From Neoconidiobolus thromboides FSU 785 (Eukaryota > Entomophthoromycota > Entomophthoromycetes > Entomophthorales > Neoconidiobolaceae), in contig MU626263.1 of assembly GCA_025603075.1 (NCBI GenBank), forward strand, positions 170,940-234,939: DNA of 64,000 nt, in the 5' to 3' direction. The notes below the pieces were generated by a model. The model worked only from the letters and a program-made list of their open reading frames with translations. It did not search any database and was not told the DNA's origin. Below, piece by piece: positions 11,523-27,043 of this stretch; position 1 is the first letter of the stretch; every line of letters starts with the position of its first letter. The position numbers and the translations under genes are program-made.

Positions 11523-12671
11523 TTAAATGGGCAAATTAAGATTCGGTGTAGTATTATAAAATGAATCTCTAATTGAATCTGAGCAATCAACTTTACCAAT
11601 ATAATATTGTGCCCATTCTTCAATACTTGCAGGAAATCCATCATTATTAAAATTTTTATGATTTTTTGGTGGTGGATCAAACGCTTCAATTTCTTCCATT
11701 TTGTGAAGATCATGTTCAGCAATAGTATGAGTAGAACCATCCATATAAGGAAAAATAACTTCAGTATCGGAAGTATTAATTTCAGTTAATGGGTTGAGGT
11801 TAATTGGAGTAGTTGAATTAATCATTATTGGGTTATTACCACTGTTACCACCACCTTCTTTATTACTTTGATTATAGAAATCTAAACTATTATTAAGATT
11901 ATTTGAATTACTACCCTTGGCAATTTGATGTAAAAAACGGACCATCCCTTTATCATAAATAACAAAATATAGATATACAATCCCCATTAAAGACCACATA
12001 TAAGTCAAAACAATAGCATGAGGGTCATACATAATAATGAATAATGTAAATAAATTAATTAAAAACAGAATCACAGTTCGGAATATATTAGTTTCAATTA
12101 TGATTTTATATAAATTATAACTTGTTGATTTATTTTGCAATTTTTTTAATTCCCTTGTATGTTGAAATAATGCTATTGTTATTGCAGTTGTTATAAATAA
12201 TTCCACTATAGCATCCATAGCTACATGAATAGTTCCACTATATAATTCTTGTATAAATACACAAGTACCATCTTCTTTAGGTGCACTAGTTGATAATACT
12301 AAATCAGAAATAGCTACTAAAGCTCGCATCACTATCAATCCTACTGAAAAAGCCAAGAATAATTTATTTCTTCCAGTGATTACTGAAATTCGATAAATTT
12401 GAAATGTTTCCCCAGACAACATTTGTAGATGAAAAGTAACTACTGAAAATTTAGCTGCAAACACACAACCAAAAGAACCTAGTTTTAAATATTGAACGAA
12501 ATTAGCTATACTTGTTAACCAAAAGAAAGAACTAATAAGTAAGCGTGAACGGGTTATTCGATTGTTTATAAAGATACATGAGTATAATGAATTGAAGGTG
12601 ATATGTGTGGCTATGGCTACAAAACAGCCTGCAAATCCAATTGCAAAGATAGAGACTGTATCAGATTCCAT
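11523..12671 (-). CDS. Seven-transmembrane receptor-like membrane protein
   Basis: Single-exon 382-residue protein. Seven hydrophobic segments are visible at roughly residues 5-27, 42-62, 69-91, 105-125, 148-170, 198-219 and 222-243. They are followed by a cytosolic-looking tail of about 140 residues rich in Asn, Ser and acidic residues (GSNSNNLNNSLDFYNQ). Short loops and a long hydrophilic C-terminus fit a GPCR-like topology. No DRY, NPxxY or Ste2/Ste3 motif is evident, so the ligand and G-protein coupling are unknown. It could also be another 7-TM family (for example a fungal opsin-like or PQ-loop-like protein), though the retinal Lys and PQ motifs are not seen. Confidence 0.75.
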   Translation of the reverse strand: MESDTVSIFAIGFAGCFVAIATHITFNSLYSCIFINNRITRSRLLISSFFWLTSIANFVQYLKLGSFGCVFAAKFSVVTFHLQMLSGETFQIYRISVITGRNKLFLAFSVGLIVMRALVAISDLVLSTSAPKEDGTCVFIQELYSGTIHVAMDAIVELFITTAITIALFQHTRELKKLQNKSTSYNLYKIIIETNIFRTVILFLINLFTLFIIMYDPHAIVLTYMWSLMGIVYLYFVIYDKGMVRFLHQIAKGSNSNNLNNSLDFYNQSNKEGGGNSGNNPIMINSTTPINLNPLTEINTSDTEVIFPYMDGSTHTIAEHDLHKMEEIEAFDPPPKNHKNFNNDGFPASIEEWAQYYIGKVDCSDSIRDSFYNTTPNLNLPI

Positions 12672-13304
12672 TGGTAAGTATTAAGGAGAATAGTATGGAG
12701 ATTAAAGAAAAGTAAAGAATGATTTTTTTTGATTTTGATATAAACTTTAATAAAATAAAATTCAATTTAGTTTAAGTTTAAATCAATTATTAGTTATACT
12801 AAATTTAGTTAAATAAAAACTGGTATATTTTATATTTTTATGGCGATTATTTAAGGGAGAATAAATTAGTAATAATTATCAAATTGAATTTGATTTATTA
12901 TTATTGTTATTATTGTTATTATTGTTTTCTTTGTTGAGTTAATTTATACTTAAAATAAATAAATAAATAAATAAATAATAAATAATTTTAAAAAAGATTA
13001 AAAAAATAAAAAAAATGAAGTTTAGTTTTATTTAAATAAGGATTTCAAATTTTAGGTGTTGAATCTAATCTTTTCTACCCCACGTTCAATCCTGGTTGAC
13101 ATGATTTTAATGCTTCTATTTTCAATAAAAAATTATTGTTTGCATACAGCTTTTTATGCTGGTCTCTTTTTAACTTTTTTCAATTTATTTAGTTTAAGGA
13201 GATTCAAAATGAAGATTTTTATTAAGTTTATTATTCTATAATATTGTAACAATAGTATATAATTACTGTAACAATGAGTTAGTAAAATAGAATATATATT
13301 TCTA

Positions 13305-13355
13305 TAACATTAATACTATATAACATTAATACTATATAACATTAATACTATACAA
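13305..13355. repeat. 17-bp tandem repeat, 3 units
   Basis: The unit is close to ATAACATTAATACTATA and is repeated three times without change, then decays. Confidence 0.85.
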
Positions 13356-14632
13356 TTATTAATAATTCAAATCTTATTATTTTAATTCAAAACAACTTTT
13401 ATTTATTTTAGTTTAAAATTAAAATTTAAAATAAATTGAAATTTTTAATTTTCCCCATAATATTTAATTAATTATGAAATTCTAGATTCACTTATATTGA
13501 ATTAGATTCAAGTTAATAAGTTTTTCATATTTATAATTATCATTTTAAAGTATATTATATTTTTAGTTGAGTTCTAAATTATTAAGATAAAACTTGTTTT
13601 TTGTTAGGATTAGTTAGTTTTGATTTCTAAATCAAAAATTTAGAAATAAAATGAGAATATACAAATTTTTTATTTTAGTATTTTTATTCAAACATTATAA
13701 ACTCATTAATGTTTTAAATCTAATCCTTAAATGACAACACCTTCAAAAAAACTTTGGCCTTTTTTTGTCTCCTGAAATAATTAAGGGTAAGCTATAAAAA
13801 AGGGAAGCTTTTCTAATTATTAACTTGATGACATAAATTTAGACCTGTTTGAAAAGTCCGTTTTTCTACAATTGTTGCGATTCTCTTGTGACTTTATTAG
13901 CAATCATTTTTATAATCAAATTATTTACATTGTTTTTTAGATACTAACCATATATTATATACAGAATTTTGATTTTTTTTTAAAATGTGAAAGTAATTAA
14001 GTCGCAAATGAGTTGAGTTATAATGATTATATTAAAAAAAACAGTAAGATTTAATTAATAAATTTCAAACTAATAAAAAATAAATAGAATTTTTTTTTCA
14101 TTTACTCCAATCTCATGTTATCATCCTGAAGATTATCCTATCTCTCTCCTTGGGTGCATATGATGATGAGTATTGTGTTTGTTTTTATTACTTTCTTTGA
14201 ATTACAGATTGAAAATTATTTATTTTAATTTTATTTTGTTTTTAAACAATGTCAATCTCTATTTTTAAAAAGCCTTATGTTTTATATAACAAAAATAAAT
14301 GTTAAATTTTAGCTAAAATTTTGGACAGCATTAAACATTTGTTTATCTTTAAACATAGTAATCAATTATATTAAATAAATACTACATTCTAAGCCTTTTT
14401 TATTTAATTAGAAAAGTTCTAAAACAAAAGATTGCAGTCATGTTTTTTCTTAAATTAATAAATTAATATAAAATATCAAGCAATTTGTATTTTAATAACA
14501 ATATTTAATTTAATATTTGTTCATCAAATTATGGAGTAATTCTATTTTTATTTTAAAACACAAAAGAAGACATAATTACTTTGCATAATATTGCCAAGCC
14601 ATAGATTAATAAAAAATATAGTTAAACCAATA

Positions 14633-14732
14633 ATTGGGGGTATATTTTTTTGTTTGAATTGCTAACAATTTTTCTACCTAGATAGTACATAAAATAGGGA
14701 AGTTGATGAAACTAAAAAAACACCCCCAATTG
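14633..14732 (-). mobile_element. Hairpin MITE copy 9, diverged
   Basis: Ends are ATTGGGGGTATATTTTTTTG and AAAAAAACACCCCCAAT. The middle (TGCTAACAATTTTTCTACCT) is diverged but recognisable. Confidence 0.75.
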
Positions 14733-15281
14733 AATAAAATCAACAATAAATTTTCAATCCTATCATTTTCGCCTTAGGTTAAAAATAATATCGTTTGGAG
14801 CACAAATAATAATTTGAGTTTTTCTGATTACTAATAAATATAGAAAGCTCTTTTGTCATTTTAATTCTAAATATTATTATGTCTCACTTTTCCATTATAT
14901 AAAACTTCAAACATATCAACAAATGATAATAATATAGATTAACTCTAATCCCAAAAAAACTTTGATTTTATTAAAGAAAAAAAGGATTTGAAAAAACAAA
15001 AGACAATGCGGATAGTAAGGATAAATTAGTTAAACTAGATAAATAAGATCAATAATAACAATAAAATACTTGATCTTTTTTTCTGTACAAAAAACAATAA
15101 CAAATAAGGTTATAAATAAATAAATAAATAAAGATTCTTAATATCAATAAGATATCTTCTTCATTTTTACATATTAATATCACACTATTAAAAATTAACT
15201 AAAATTATAATTAATACAAATCATAAATCATAATTAAATAAACTTACTTAAAATGAATTCGAAATCGCTTTAAACTTGGCG

Positions 15282-17141
15282 TCAAAAAGAAGTTAATGAA
15301 GCATAATGATAAGCTTTGGTTTTTGAATTAAACTTGATTGATTCTTTTGGAGTTTCACCAACGGTAGGAGAAGTGAGTGCTTCACTTGGTGGTTTTGAAA
15401 AAGAATGAGGTGGAGAAAATGGCTTATTTTGTAAATTAATACGATGATGACTAGAACTTCTTGTTGGTCTTAAAAGACCTGAATCTCCACCACTTTTACT
15501 ACTTACTGAGTTTAATTTACTTCTTGTTGATAAACTATTTAAGGATTCATCTAAACTTATTAACCCTCCTACTTTGATATTTAAATTTAATTTTTTCACT
15601 AATTTTTCTATTAAAAAAGAATAATTAAATTAATCATTTTCAATTATTATTATTATTATTTGAAATTTACCTTTTAATAATGTCCTTATATATTCTTGTG
15701 AGCAAACATCACATGGTGATTCATCATCATTATTTAATATATTAATTGATATATCTGGTATTGTTATTAAATATTTAACTATACTTTCATGGCCTTCAGC
15801 AGCTGCACAATGTAGTGGTGTCCAACCTTCTCTATCTTGTGGATTAACATTAGCTCCATTTTCAATCAAATATTGACAAATAGAAATATGGTTATAACTT
15901 GAAGCTAAATGAAGTAAAGATAATTTAGAATACGATGTATGAGTATCAAACACATTTTCTATTCCTTCATTATAAATCATTTGTTGATTAGTTGGATTTT
16001 CTAATGTCAATTTAAGTTGAAAATAATCTCCTGATCGTGCACAATCAAGTGCCAATGTCTTTGGATCAAATATGACTCGCTTCTTTTTCATTTCAGTATT
16101 CTTTAAACATGACTTGATTATTTTTTCCGTTTTATTATTTATTTCTTCATCTGAATTTGAATTTGAACTGATTGGTATTGGTGTACCAAGTGAATGTGCT
16201 CTTATTAAAATTTGATCCATCGGTGTATCCTTTTTATCTTTATTCTTCATATTCATACTTTCAATTATGGATGCTATCTTGTTCCCCCTTAAATCAATAC
16301 TACTTAAACTTTCACTTGATTTTTTATGTAATATAGCTTTAGATCTTGTTAACGGTGAATTCACTTCGGGTATTTTAGTAAATATTGGTTCGAATCGTCT
16401 TATTTCCCTTCTAGAAATGGAACTACCGTCAACGGATAACGACCTACGAATCGGGTATCGAACAACTAAGATTCATTTTAATTACATTTTTTACATAATA
16501 ATGAACAATTTGATTTTACCTTCTTTAATATTTAAAAATAATGCTCTTGTTTTATCATCATCTGCACAATCAACCGCTTTATATTTCCTTTCGTTTCTTT
16601 TGTTAGTATTTGCCCCTAACTCAATTAACCTTTTTACTAAATCAGCCATGCCCATAAAACTAGCTAAATGTAAAATGGTATTTCCAGAACCCCAAACTTT
16701 AGACATAAACTCATATAATACTTTTTTTGTTGACATAATTTCGGATTGTTTGGCTATATAATTAATAATATCAATAGCCATATCCTCTTCACCAAGCATA
16801 CAAGTAGTTTGTATAGCATTTAAATTACTTACAATTGGACCTAAAAGTTCAGCTGCATCCATAAGGATGTCGTTATCATGTTTAAAATAATTATCATGGT
16901 TGGGATAAGTAAAAGTCACTAAAACTTGTAATATTAAACTGGGATTATGATTCGATAATACTTTGCTTAATTTCATTCTGTTTTCACTACAAATGGCATC
17001 GAATAAATCTTTTTGAATTGATGTTATTGCTTCCCATCGATCTACTTCTGGTTCTTCAAAATCGGATAATGACTCTTCTTCTTCTATATTGTTTGTTGTA
17101 CCCCCCATTGGCGTTAAATAATATATCTTTGGTTTTGACAT
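15282..17141 (-). CDS. Ankyrin-repeat protein with PP1-docking motif (MYPT/PPP1R16-like arrangement)
   Basis: Three exons on the minus strand (17141-16520, 16465-15671, 15607-15282), joined by GT-AG introns that keep frame. An in-frame ATG also lies at 17150. The N-terminal half has an ankyrin-like pair (GNTILHLASFMGMADLVKRL, ELGANTNKRNERKYKAVDCA). The middle holds KKKRVIFDPKTLALDCARSG, an RVxF protein phosphatase 1 docking motif, followed immediately by ankyrin repeats (SLLHLASSYNHISICQYLI, DREGWTPLHCAAAEGHESI). The C-terminal exon is Ser-rich and low complexity. In animal MYPT and PPP1R16 proteins the RVxF motif sits just before the ankyrin repeats in the same way. The role as a PP1 targeting subunit is inferred from that layout. 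Confidence 0.8.
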
Positions 17142-17150
17142 CCTTAGCAT

Positions 17151-18443
17151 ACCTTGATTAATTGTTATTAATTATTAATTTTGAAATAAATTAGAGATTA
17201 AAAAAAATATTAAAAATATCAAAAAGTGGAATTCTTCATTATAGCATTAAATGAAATCTGTAACATTTGATTTAAATAATAGGTAAGAAAAATGATGTTT
17301 ATTATTGTGATTTAATACTATTAAGCGTACCTTATAATGAAATGAACTCAAACCAAACTTTTTTAAAAAAATTCAAAATTAGAAGTTAAATTTCCTACTT
17401 TATTTTTATCAAACTTTTAATTTAGCATAAACTGAGGTTTGAATTGCGAATAAAAGTCAAGTTTCTAAGCTATAACTAACACTTTTCTTGTTTTTCTATC
17501 CTTCTTTTTAGCTCACTTTTTCTCAAGTAAAAAATGATATCATTCCTCTAACGATCTTTAAAATGAGAGTTTGACCCTTGCTTTCAATTTTGCTGCTAGG
17601 TTTTATGAGCTCTTTTTTAGCTGGAAAGATCAACTACAATTTCCGAATTTTATTAATTTTTTGTAGATAATTGAAATAATAAAAATTTATAATTATATAT
17701 TCTATTTATTAATATGGTTAAATAAATAATATAAATAGCATCGTTTATTATAATTTTAAAAATTTAAAATATGTTGAGAGTTTTTACATTAATGTGAGAA
17801 CAGTAAACATATGTTGAATATCGGAATAATTTTATCTAAAATTTTAATATTAATAAAATCAATTTATTATAATTAATCAACTAAAATGGAAACAGGTATT
17901 ATTCTAAATTACAATATTCATATTTATAAAATAGTAACATATTAAATAGTTTAATTTAATATATACTATAATATATATAATGCTCAAACTTGATTTTATT
18001 TAGTTTAGAACAAATATAGATAAAAGAATTTACTTTGTTATTAATTAAATTGAATCAATCAATTGAGAGGTTATGAACTAGGAAACATATGTAAAAATTA
18101 TAACTTTATTTTACAAATGACAGTACACTAAAATAATAACTTATAATCTAGAACCATTTGAATACATAAGTAGCATTTTTTATATTTTTTTATTGAGTAT
18201 ATAATTTCTCCATAGACAGACATTCATTCAATTTCTCCCTAGCTGTTTATAAAAGCAATTTCCAAACTGCTAATTCCAAAGCTTGAAGTTTTGACGTAAA
18301 AAAAAGCCAATAAGATTCAAAGGCACTTTTAAAAAACCAATAAAAAAACAGCATGAAGCTGTGTATTAAGTTGAATTTCAGATTTTGAAGTTCAATTTTT
18401 TTCTATCAATTTTTCTTAATTATTAACGTTCAATTCAATTGAG
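17151..18443. other. Divergent intergenic region (ankyrin gene / VAC8)
   Basis: Holds the 5' regions of two divergently transcribed genes. No open frame, RNA gene or repeat that I can support. Promoter elements are not distinguishable in the AT-rich background. Confidence 0.5.
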
Positions 18444-20613
18444 ATGGGTTATTTTTGTGGTGAAGGTTCCTGTTTTTCAAGTTTATTTTGCTGCTGTGGT
18501 GACAATGGTACATTTTTTAAAAACAAATCGCTTTTATTTGATATTTATAACGCTTTTTTTGAAAGATTCTTCAGTTCCTTCTTCAAAGGACTTACCACCT
18601 AACGAGCGTGCTGCGGTCACAGACCTATTACACTTTTTAGAATGTAATTTAATCACCCAAACTAGATTTAAAACTAATCATTATAGACCGCGAAAACGTT
18701 AATTTCTTTGAAGGTGAACCTTTAAGAGCATTATCAACTTTAGCTTTTTCGGATAATATTGATTTACAACGTTCGGCTGCTTTAGCCTTTGCTGAAGTTA
18801 CTGAAAAAGGTTTATTATTTTTTATTTTTTATAAGAAGTAGTTTCTAAACCAAATTAAAGAGGTTAGAGAAGTAGATAGACCAACATTAGAGCCCATCAT
18901 GTTCCTATTACAGTCTCATGATGTTGAAGTTCAGCGTGCTGCTTCTGCAGCCTTAGGAAATTTAGCTGTTAATAGTACTTTATTTATACATATTGTTGTT
19001 ATGATATTAAAATTATTTAAGCTCAAAATAAGTTACTGATTGTGGAAATGGGTGGACTTGAAGCACTTATTCGTCAAATGTTATCACCAAATGTTGAAGT
19101 ACAATGTAATGCTGTTGGCTGTATCACTAATCTTGCCACTCATGGTATAAATGTTTTTATATTTTAAAAGTATGACTTATTTTAAATAGATTTAAACAAG
19201 TCAAAAATTGCAAAGAGTGGGGCACTTATCCCATTAATTAGATTGGCACGTTCTAAAGATATGAGAGTACAGCGCAATGCTACTGGTGCTTTACTTAATA
19301 TGACGCATTCTGGTAATACTACTATGATACTATAAATGTGATAGTTGTTAAATAATATTATAGATGAAAATCGACAACAATTAGTAAACGCAGGAGCTAT
19401 TCCAGTGTTAATTAGTTTACTTCATTCTTCAGACACTGATGTTCAATATTATTGTACTACTGCCATCAGCAATATTGCAGTTGATGGTAACTATATATCT
19501 ATATTTACTGATCATTTAATTTATTATTAGCTACAAACCGAAAAAAACTTGCACAAAGTGATTCTCAACTTGTCAATAGTTTAATTTCTTTAATGGAATC
19601 AACATCTCTTAAGGTCCAATGCCAAGCCGCATTAGCTTTACGTAATCTAGCATCAGATGGTAAAAAGATTTTAAATGTTATTTAAATCTTAATTAAATAT
19701 TTTAGACAAATATCAACTTGAAGTTGTACGCGCTAATGGACTTCCATCTTTACTTCGCTTATTACAATCCTCTTTCTTACCTCTTATTCTTTCATCAGTA
19801 GCTTGTATTAGAAATATATCCATTCACCCAATGAACGAATCTCCCATCATTGATGCTGGTTTCCTTCAACCTTTAATTAGTTTACTAGCATATGAAGAAA
19901 ATGAAGAAATTCAATGTCATGCCATTAGTACTTTAAGAAACCTTGCAGCTAGTTCAGAAAGGAATAAGAAAGCTATTGTGGAAGCTGGGGCCGTTGAACG
20001 TATCAAAGAACTTATATTATCTCTTTCTCATAGTGTCCAAAGTGAAATGACTGCTGCTATTGCAGTCCTTGCTCTTAGTGGTAAGTTTTTATAGTCTTTT
20101 TTGTAATTTTATTAAGTGATTTAGATGATTTGAAGCCTCGCTTATTGAATTTAAATGTGTTAAATTTCCTCATTCCATTGACACAGTCACCTAGCATTGA
20201 AGTACAAGGAAACAGTGCAGCAGCTATTGGAAATTTATCTTCAAAAGGTAATTTAATATTTAAAAAAAGAATATAATATTAATAATTCTATAGTTCAAGA
20301 TTATACACCATTTTTGAAGGTATGGGATAAACCAGAGTATGGATTAAATGGATATCTTATTAACTTCCTTCAAAGCCCCGAACCTACATTTCAACATATT
20401 GCAATTTGGACAGTTGTTCAGTTTGTTGAGGGCAAAAACAATGATTTATTAAAATTAATATTTAAATCTGATATTATTATGGAAGCAGTTAGAAGGTTAG
20501 CAATCATTCCAGTAGATGCGGATGAAGAACCAAATGAAGATAGTGAAGTAGTTACATTAGCTAAAAGGATTGTTAGTGCGTATGAAGAAGAGGAAGCAAG
20601 TAGTGAACAATAA
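18444..20613 (+). CDS. VAC8: Vac8 armadillo-repeat vacuolar membrane protein
   Basis: Peripheral vacuole membrane scaffold used in vacuole inheritance, nucleus-vacuole junctions and autophagy in yeasts. The short first exon (18444-18507) encodes [18 protein letters not shown]. Gly2 fits N-myristoylation and the Cys cluster fits palmitoylation, which decides the start. Exon 2 reads [16 protein letters not shown]. Later exons give a run of armadillo repeats very close to Vac8: [93 protein letters not shown]. The C-terminal exon has [16 protein letters not shown] and an acidic tail ending EEEEASSEQ. About ten introns of 40-60 bp. One is at 18508-18565 and the next at 18644-18686. Confidence 0.95.
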
Positions 20614-21353
20614 GATTCACCCTTTCTATAATCGTTCTAATAATAATTTATCTACTTATTTAGTTACACTTTTTTTCATCTCGTAAATATTAAAGCAAAT
20701 TATTAATATTAATTAAATTAGAAGATTATCTTATTTTAATGCTTATGTTTTATAACATTTTAAATTGTTTTGGTGATAAATTTGATATATTTTTAGTTAT
20801 GTAATTTTGTGGTTATGTAGATTACATGTTAATTTCACTTATAAATTGGAACAGAATAAAAGCTAAATAATAGAATATAAATAAAGTAAGGAACTCATGA
20901 TATTAAAAATTTAATAAGTTTATGATTCCTTTATAAGGTAGAATACTTAGCTTAAACTCGCTTCTGTCATTTTGATGTTTATTTTAAAATGCTTTCCATC
21001 TTATTTTAATAATATTATATTCATACAAAAAGTTTTTATTTTATAACATTAAAGTGGCTTAAGTATTTTTGATATTCAAAAGTAATTATATTTACTCTTT
21101 TTATTATCTTATTATAATTGTTCTTATCAAATCTAAACTTCAAGCTTAGCTAAATATTTTTTTAATTTGCTGTGCTTTTGTTGATTCAATTATTCAGCAA
21201 ATAAACCTCCACCTTACTTTTATTTGGACTCATTTAATTCGTTAAATACACAGCTTCAACTTACCAATAAAATTGTAAACGTCATTTCCAAAGGTATATA
21301 AAGCAAGTAAATAAGCAGAGTTCTAATAAAACCTACTTTTTTATAAATTAAAG
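20614..21353. other. Intergenic spacer VAC8-CDC48
   Basis: VAC8 3' region and CDC48 5' region, tandem orientation. Nothing else recognised. Confidence 0.5.
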
Positions 21354-23991
<2,638 letters not shown>

Positions 23992-25114
23992 AAATAGTGA
24001 CATATCTATTGGTGTTTTTCTATTAGGATTTAGACTAAAATTTTCTTAGGATTGTTTATTTTGAATAAAGGTCAACTTTTTAAATTATCTATCAGTTTAT
24101 GATTTTACGTGTGACATGTTATAAAAACAAATATCAAAATATAATGAGACGAAATAGTATAGTTTTATATTGTTAATACAATTATTGAAATATTTTTAGC
24201 TAGTAAATTTTATTTGATTAAAACAATATATCTAATTTTATAAGTTACTATAAACTTATTACTCTAAATGATTTCTGGAGATAACTATAATAATAGCATT
24301 TCTTATTACCTTAAAACAGTTTAAATAGCCATACTCAACTTATGTAACGAATTGTATCGTTATTAAACAACTAATATCCTTTCTTATTATATCTTTACAT
24401 TACTTTGAACTTATCTAGAAATAGAATAAACAATTTGCTAATTTTGATTTTTAAATGACCATATAATGATCAAAAAATCAACACTTTTTATTAAAAAGCC
24501 TAAATTCTGCCACCATTATGAAATTTGCCATTGTTAGTAACAGCTCTAATTCAAGAATTAAAATTCAAATTGGCTAATTACAAAGCTAAGCTCCATTTCT
24601 TTTTTTAGTAAATAAATCTCAACCAAAATTAAGAGTCACTTTATGATTTGTCCACCTTCTATTTTTCAAATCTTTAAAAGCTTTGCGATTTGCTAAATAA
24701 ATCAAATTTTGATTTTTCTTTAGTAATAAGTCCAAATAAATCAAATCGACCCTACTGCAATAGTGCCTTTAATTTGCTAAATCTATAATTTTATCCAATC
24801 AGTGATCCACTATGTGGCAAAAACATGAGTCTAAGTTTTTGAATAAGCCAATGATTTTTAACAAAATTGATTAAACTTTTTCAAGTCAATCATTAATAAT
24901 TTATTATCCAATGAAATCCATCTAATGTTTTAAGGTATAAATTAAAATGGTTTGAAGTAGTGATTGTTCAAAATGAAGCAAGCACTAATTCTTTTTAAAT
25001 TACTTTAAATTGAGAAATACCAATTAATTTGGCTATTCAAACTTTACTTACTTAATTTTAAGCAAATAGTCACTCTTCTTAAAATAGCTTCCCTCACAAA
25101 TTAATTCAAAGATA
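23992..25114. other. Intergenic spacer CDC48-homeobox gene
   Basis: AT-rich sequence with no supported gene, RNA or repeat. It carries the presumptive promoter of the homeodomain gene. Confidence 0.5.
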
Positions 25115-26185
25115 ATGGCTAATTTTGTTCCAATGGGTGCTCCTCCAATGGGTGTTCCTCCAATGGGATCCTCTTCCGTAAGAGGCAACTCAAACGGTGC
25201 AAATAATCGATTAAATGTCACAGCAGAGTCTTTTAATTTGCCAAAGACGAAAGTAAAGCGGAATTACTTTAGCGGAAAGCAATCCAAAAAGTTGCTAAAA
25301 ATATTTTCAGTTACCCCTATGCCATGTAGGGAACTTAGGACCAAAATAGCAAATGAGTTTAATGTACCAGAAAACAGTGTTAAAGTTTGGTTTCAAAACC
25401 ATCGAGCTAAGCTTCGAAATAAGATGGAGCTTGAGAATAATGGCCTTGAAGATAACTCTGAAAATGAAGGAAGCCATAGTGCAAAGGAAAGCCCACAGAA
25501 TAGTGTGCTGGATGGTACAAACCCTATCTTCAATACAAATGATCCAAGTGTATTCAATCTGTTACCCAAAGATGAGAACCCTGGCATCCAGTTACTTCCG
25601 AATGCCTTTGTAGACCTCAACGTATTTGAACCTACATCCAAAAAGTATAGCCAAATGACACAAGGTCAGAAGTATAGAACAATTGAACCACACCAATCTC
25701 ATAGTAATAATGGAAATTCACTTGAATATCTTTCAATAGATCGTAACGAAATAACCAGGATCCCACTTCCTCAAGGATATAGTAAAAGGATAACGCAAGA
25801 ACAAAGAGAAATGATAAACACTATACTTGGACTTGAACATAATTATAACCCAGCACCACAAACGAATGAGGGATTGGCTAAATCCTTATCCCTCCCCTTC
25901 CCTACTACTTCCAGGAATCAAAGTAAAAACGATGATATTGACAATTATATGGATACTAGGGAATGTCAATCTGATTGCCCTCGCCCCCCTAATGGAACCC
26001 CTGAAGATGTTTTTATTACAGAAAATATGTTTGATAGGCAATCTAGGAGGGAAGCTCTAAAATTTAAGCATCTACCCCTAACCCCCCTTCCTTCCCCAGA
26101 ACCTGAAAATTGCTCACCCGAAACGTTGATCCACTGTGAACTAGCGCCTTTACTTCTTAAACTGTCAAGAGTAAATAGCGATTGA
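25115..26185 (+). CDS. Homeodomain transcription factor
   Basis: Single-exon 356-residue protein. The N-terminus has PMG repeats (residues 6-18). The homeodomain is at about residues 47-103: basic arm KVKRNYFSGKQ, helix 1-2 segment KKLLKIFSVTPMP, helix 3 VKVWFQNHRAKLRNK. The recognition helix keeps W48, F49, N51 and R53, but position 52, usually Arg, is His. The rest is low complexity, acidic and Ser/Asn/Pro-rich, with no second domain seen. It is not an MAT/TALE type, since no three-residue loop insertion is evident. Base composition is less AT-rich than nearby spacers. Target genes are unknown. Confidence 0.9.
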   Translation: MANFVPMGAPPMGVPPMGSSSVRGNSNGANNRLNVTAESFNLPKTKVKRNYFSGKQSKKLLKIFSVTPMPCRELRTKIANEFNVPENSVKVWFQNHRAKLRNKMELENNGLEDNSENEGSHSAKESPQNSVLDGTNPIFNTNDPSVFNLLPKDENPGIQLLPNAFVDLNVFEPTSKKYSQMTQGQKYRTIEPHQSHSNNGNSLEYLSIDRNEITRIPLPQGYSKRITQEQREMINTILGLEHNYNPAPQTNEGLAKSLSLPFPTTSRNQSKNDDIDNYMDTRECQSDCPRPPNGTPEDVFITENMFDRQSRREALKFKHLPLTPLPSPEPENCSPETLIHCELAPLLLKLSRVNSD

Positions 26186-26442
26186 TTTCAAAACGCTTAT
26201 CCAAGTTAGTCCAATGGCCTTAACAATAGTTGTAAAAATTACTTTTGCAAGGATTAATCTATTTGTATTTTTATTCAGTTTGTTTGTTTTAAGTTCTTTT
26301 TACAAGTTAAAGCTATAAGCTTTTAAAATAAAATTTTTAGTTATGTTTAATTCATAAATATTTATTTGCTTAATTTGTTTTATTCAATTGCAAGAATGAA
26401 TAAGATTTAAGTCAAGAATTAGTTTGATAGAGCTTAACCCAG

Positions 26443-27043
<601 letters not shown>

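Larger units (their letters stand above)
12672..15281. other. AT-rich intergenic spacer
   Basis: No supported gene. A 61-codon open frame at 13056-13241 has no similarity or features to support it. The spacer holds simple repeats (ATTGTT-type at about 12896-12930, AATA-type at about 12955-12980), a 17-bp tandem repeat at about 13305-13355, and one MITE at 14633-14732. Confidence 0.6.

Noticed and set aside
13056..13241. 61-codon hydrophobic open frame
   Set aside because: Isolated, no homology visible, composition fits the AT-rich spacer.
16383..16400. GGTTCGAATC, like a tRNA B box
   Set aside because: It lies in an exon of the ankyrin gene on the other strand, and no A box or acceptor stem is found nearby.
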